NCBI GenBank assembly: GCA_043775015.1
Contig: JAYVSV010000195.1
Span: forward strand, 1-9,021
Source: CANJXF01 sp043775015
GTDB lineage: Bacteria > Verrucomicrobiota > Verrucomicrobiia > Limisphaerales > CANJXF01
Direction of reading: 5' to 3'
DNA: 9,021 nucleotides
Shown piece by piece: positions 6,606-9,021 of the stretch. The position numbers were made by a program, and so were the translations under genes. The notes under the pieces are model-generated. The model saw only the letters and a list, made by a program, of their open reading frames with translations. It was not told where the DNA came from and searched no databases. Position 1 is the stretch's first letter. Each line of letters starts with the position of its first letter.

Positions 6606-6646
6606 TTCGCTGGCGATGGATGTGACCTTTCGTTCTCGCCAGCGAA
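6606..6646. terminator. 11-bp inverted repeat after dxs, possible terminator
   Basis: TTCGCTGGCGA (6606-6616) is perfectly complementary to TCGCCAGCGAA (6636-6646), with a 19-base loop. It begins 18 bases after the dxs stop. The stem is GC-rich and stable, but it is followed by a pyrimidine-rich CTCTTCCTCC tract rather than a true T-run. It may terminate dxs transcripts, protect the mRNA 3' end, or serve as a protein-binding palindrome upstream of icd. The remaining intergenic stretch (6647-6810) shows no clear gene or promoter. Confidence 0.5.
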
Positions 6647-6810
6647 CTCTTCCTCCATCTGTATAAATATTCTGACGAGGATTTTTCCCCATGAAGAGCC
6701 AAAGAAATAATCTTGGTTGATCTGGCGCAGTCAGGAAAAGAGGTTCTTTTACTTGATTTTCCTCGCGTTCCTCCGTCAACTCCTCGTTCGATTTTAATCA
6801 AATTAAAAAA

Positions 6811-8172
6811 ATGGCTTACAAAGACATCACTCCTCCAACTGGCGGCAAAATCACCATCGCAAACGGCAAACTCACCGTTCCTGAAAATCCCGTAATTCCG
6901 TTTATCCGCGGCGACGGCACCGGGGCGGACATTTGGGCGGCGAGCGAACGGGTATTTGACGCTGCGGTTCTCAAAGCTTACGGCGGGAAACGAAAGATTT
7001 CATGGTTCGAAGTTTTTGCCGGGGAAACTGCGTTTAACAAATTTAATAACTGGTTGCCCGACGATACCGTTGATGCCTTCAAAGAATTTCTCGTCGGCAT
7101 CAAAGGGCCGTTGACCACGCCAATCGGAGGCGGCATCCGCTCGCTCAACGTTGCGTTGCGCCAGATGCTTGATCTCTATGTTTGTCTGCGACCCGTTCAG
7201 TACTTCACCGGCGTTCCCTCCCCGGTGAAACATCCCGAGAAAGTGGACATGACCATTTTTCGTGAAAACACGGAAGACATTTACGCGGGGATCGAATATG
7301 TCGGCGGTTCGCCGGAAGCACAAAAAGTTTTGGATTTTATTGCCAGGGAATTTCCGAAGGATTTCAACAAGATTCGTTTCGGCACGAAAGAAAAAATCGT
7401 TGAATACATGAAGCTGGCTGCGCCCGATCACGACGCCTCAAATATTCCAGTGCAAGTCGGCATCGGCATCAAGGCGGTGTCCAATGTCGGCACGATTCGG
7501 CTCGTCAAAGCGGCGATCGAATACGCGCTTAAATTCAAACGCAAGAGTGTCACCTTCGTTCACAAAGGAAACATCATGAAATACACGGAAGGCGCATTCC
7601 GTGACTGGGGTTACGCTGCGGCGGAACGTATTTTCGGCGATAAAGTTTATACGTGGTCGCAATGGGAACGGACCAAGAAGGAAAAGGGCGAACCTGCCGC
7701 AAACGACGAACAGAAAGCGGCTTTGAAAGGCGGCGCGGTGCTGATTAAGGACGCAATCGCCGATATTGTTTTGCAACAGGTTCTCACGCGCCCTGAAGAT
7801 TTCGACGTCATTGCGACGCTGAATTTGAACGGTGATTACTTGAGCGATGCACTGGCGGCCCAGGTTGGCGGGATCGGCATCGCGCCCGGTGGAAATATTA
7901 ATTACGTCACCGGTCATGCGATCTTCGAAGCCACGCACGGCACCGCCCCGAAATATGCGAACCTCGACAAAGTGAATCCAGGAAGTGTGGTGCTCTCCGG
8001 CGAGATGATGTTGCGATACCTGGGCTGGACCGAAGCGGCGGACCTGATCATCAAAGGTTTGAACGGTGCGATTGGCTCCAAGCGCGTGACCTATGATTTT
8101 GCCCGCTTGATGGAAGGCGGCAAAGAGATCAAGTGCTCTGAGTTCGGCGACAATATTATTGCGCACATGTAG
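6811..8172 (+). CDS. icd: Isocitrate dehydrogenase, NADP-dependent
   Basis: A 453-residue TCA-cycle enzyme that oxidatively decarboxylates isocitrate to 2-oxoglutarate and yields NADPH in the cytoplasm. Visible elements: PFIRGDGTGADIW (30-42); the isocitrate-binding loop GGGIRSLNVALRQ (107-118) with S111, N113 and R117, S111 corresponding to E. coli S113, the site used by the AceK kinase; RENTEDIYAG (151-160); VHKGNIMKYTEGAFRDWG (250-267) with K252; the metal aspartates D314, D342 and D346 (NLNGDYLSDALAAQVGG); and the cofactor loop HGTAPKYANLDKVNPGS (376-392). K381, Y382, Y428 and R432 match the E. coli residues that select NADP over NAD. It is about 37 residues longer than the E. coli enzyme, partly from an added stretch near 190-215. 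The ATG follows an A-rich run without a Shine-Dalgarno sequence. It appears monocistronic, with its own terminator. Confidence 0.97.
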   Translation: MAYKDITPPTGGKITIANGKLTVPENPVIPFIRGDGTGADIWAASERVFDAAVLKAYGGKRKISWFEVFAGETAFNKFNNWLPDDTVDAFKEFLVGIKGPLTTPIGGGIRSLNVALRQMLDLYVCLRPVQYFTGVPSPVKHPEKVDMTIFRENTEDIYAGIEYVGGSPEAQKVLDFIAREFPKDFNKIRFGTKEKIVEYMKLAAPDHDASNIPVQVGIGIKAVSNVGTIRLVKAAIEYALKFKRKSVTFVHKGNIMKYTEGAFRDWGYAAAERIFGDKVYTWSQWERTKKEKGEPAANDEQKAALKGGAVLIKDAIADIVLQQVLTRPEDFDVIATLNLNGDYLSDALAAQVGGIGIAPGGNINYVTGHAIFEATHGTAPKYANLDKVNPGSVVLSGEMMLRYLGWTEAADLIIKGLNGAIGSKRVTYDFARLMEGGKEIKCSEFGDNIIAHM

Positions 8173-8191
8173 TCCGGAAAGATCTTTATCA

Positions 8192-8226
8192 AAAGCTGTC
8201 TGCGATTTGCCGGCAGCTTTTTTTTT
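8192..8226 (+). terminator. Intrinsic terminator of icd
   Basis: AAAGCTGTC (8192-8200) pairs with GGCAGCTTT (8212-8220), including one G-U pair, around an 11-base loop, and runs into nine consecutive Ts (8218-8226). It starts 20 bases after the icd stop. Stem and T-run are both of the classic type. Confidence 0.88.
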
Positions 8227-8283
8227 GAGTCAGCTTGATTCATTAAATGGAGAGGTGCGCTGCGTATTTTACGAGTTGCGCCC

Positions 8284-8312
8284 TTGTTCGGATGTTAAAG
8301 CGAAGTTAAGAT
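8284..8312 (+). promoter_or_regulatory. Possible promoter of the exported-protein gene
   Basis: TTGTTC (8284-8289) and TAAGAT (8307-8312) are 17 bases apart, and the -10-like element ends six bases before the ATG at 8319. The -35 match is poor (three of six) and the -10 match moderate (four of six). It is noted because the preceding terminator requires a new promoter in this interval. Confidence 0.22.
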
Positions 8313-8318
8313 TGCAGC

Positions 8319-8998
8319 ATGTTGTTGTGTCGTTTCTCCGCGTGGCTTGTGACATTTTGTGTCCTGATGTTTTGCTCGAACTGCCCTGCGCAACTCAGCA
8401 AGGGAAATCAAATTCTGCTGAATCGCGGATTGCAGATTCAGGGAATGGTGCAGCCGGATAATTTTTTCATTTAGACACCTATTCGAATGCGAATTACACC
8501 GCCGTAAATTTTCCAGGGAATTCCACGGGAAATCTCGGACCCATTTCAACTTTTGTCGGTGAAACGCCCGGTTTTCCGTGGGCGCGCTGGGCTTCTGATG
8601 AAGAGAGCATGCCCACCATGGGTTTCGGTCAAACTGGAAACGGAGTCCCGTTTTCGCGAGAGAACGAAATCCCTTACACGAACCAGCTCGTCAGCGTTCA
8701 ACTAGCCGATGAATGGAATTTGAACGACGATACGGTTCGCACACGCTTGGTGGATTGGTTCAATTCTGTCCGCAGCGATTGGCCGAATACCATTCTTTAT
8801 CATAACAATTGGGGTGGTCAGATCGGCGACGCGCAGCTTTACGATTACATCACCCGCGCACAGCCTGACATGCTTTGCTTCGATACTTTCCTCTGGCAAT
8901 CGGTTTACGACACAGGCGAACCAAACCGGCGGCGCAAATCTTTTTCTGTAAATTCTTTGAGCATCAAACTGAGGGTGGGTTTTGGTTTTCCATGTTGA
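8319..8998 (+). pseudogene. Frame-broken gene for an exported protein, possible beta/alpha-barrel enzyme fragment
   Basis: The ATG at 8319 opens a typical signal peptide (MLLCRFSAWLVTFCVLMFC, then a likely cleavage after NCPA at 21-24). The frame reads to QPDNFF (residue 50) and then meets TAG at 8472. If one base is re-read within the T-run at 8462-8467, translation continues without stops as HLDTYSNANYTAVNF and on into the frame ending at 8998, for a joined product of 226 residues. That frame has good protein character: VSVQLADEWNL, a helix-like TRLVDWFNSVRSDW, TILYHNNWGG and DMLCFDTFLWQS, an alternating strand/helix pattern with acidic residues at strand ends, as in glycoside-hydrolase-like barrels. 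After about residue 203 (base 8926) it changes to a basic tail, RRRKSFSV, unlike the rest, so the 3' end may be lost as well. I do not recognise the family. A sequencing error in the T-run, true decay, or -1 frameshifting are all possible. Confidence 0.55.
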
Positions 8999-9021
8999 GG
9001 TAAATTTTTCCGGTTTCCCAA

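Noticed and set aside
6588..6810. TATAAA at 6662-6667 as the icd promoter
   Set aside because: No matching -35 element lies 15-19 bases upstream and it is about 145 bases from the start codon.
7438..8166. 242-codon open frame on the minus strand
   Set aside because: It lies wholly antisense to icd, whose protein is unmistakable, and has no recognisable domain.
8159..8461. 100-codon plus-strand frame over the icd terminator
   Set aside because: It starts inside icd, crosses the intrinsic terminator, and its sequence is not protein-like. The signal-peptide frame at 8319 explains the region better.

Overview
The window looks like a chromosomal segment from a Verrucomicrobiota bacterium, most likely of the Pedosphaera/Limisphaerales type. 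This placement is an inference from three things: a type IV pilin-like protein with the 'FTLIE' leader and a C-terminal 'DxH' motif typical of the large pseudopilin families in Planctomycetes/Verrucomicrobia; a Tat-exported amidohydrolase; and a DXS enzyme with a GDA rather than GDG cofactor motif. Most start codons lack a clear Shine-Dalgarno sequence. No mobile element, CRISPR array, tRNA or rRNA gene was seen.

Region 1 (1-2288, + strand): after a 200-base leader containing a 15-bp inverted repeat and a perfect TATAAT box, three closely packed genes follow. They encode an ExeA/GspA-type AAA ATPase, a GspB-like single-pass membrane protein (overlapping ATGA junction) and a CPBP (CAAX-like) intramembrane protease. 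The first two are typical energising and scaffold partners of secretion or pilus-like machines. The protease, with the short ATPase, recalls the accessory genes of exosortase/PEP-CTERM systems, but no exosortase is visible here.

Region 2 (2344-4195, - strand): a Tat-signal, amidohydrolase-2-type metal hydrolase and, upstream of it, a pseudopilin (prepilin-type methylation domain). They lie 163 bases apart with a terminator-like hairpin between them, so they are probably separate transcription units.

Region 3 (4304-8226, + strand): core metabolism. xseB (exonuclease VII small subunit) and dxs (first step of the non-mevalonate isoprenoid pathway) are 28 bases apart and probably co-transcribed. 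An 11-bp inverted repeat follows dxs. Then comes icd (NADP-type isocitrate dehydrogenase, TCA cycle), closed by a strong intrinsic terminator.

Region 4 (8227-9021, + strand): the start of a gene for an exported protein of unknown function that looks like part of a beta/alpha enzyme barrel. Its reading frame is broken at a run of six Ts that also forms a textbook -1 slippery heptamer, and the protein-like character stops near 8926. It is probably a degraded or mis-sequenced gene, with recoded translation as a less likely alternative. The most unusual points in the window are this frame break, the long palindrome at 80-128, and possible leaderless starts at 201, 4304 and 8319. I did not find strong evidence for a wholly new biological system.
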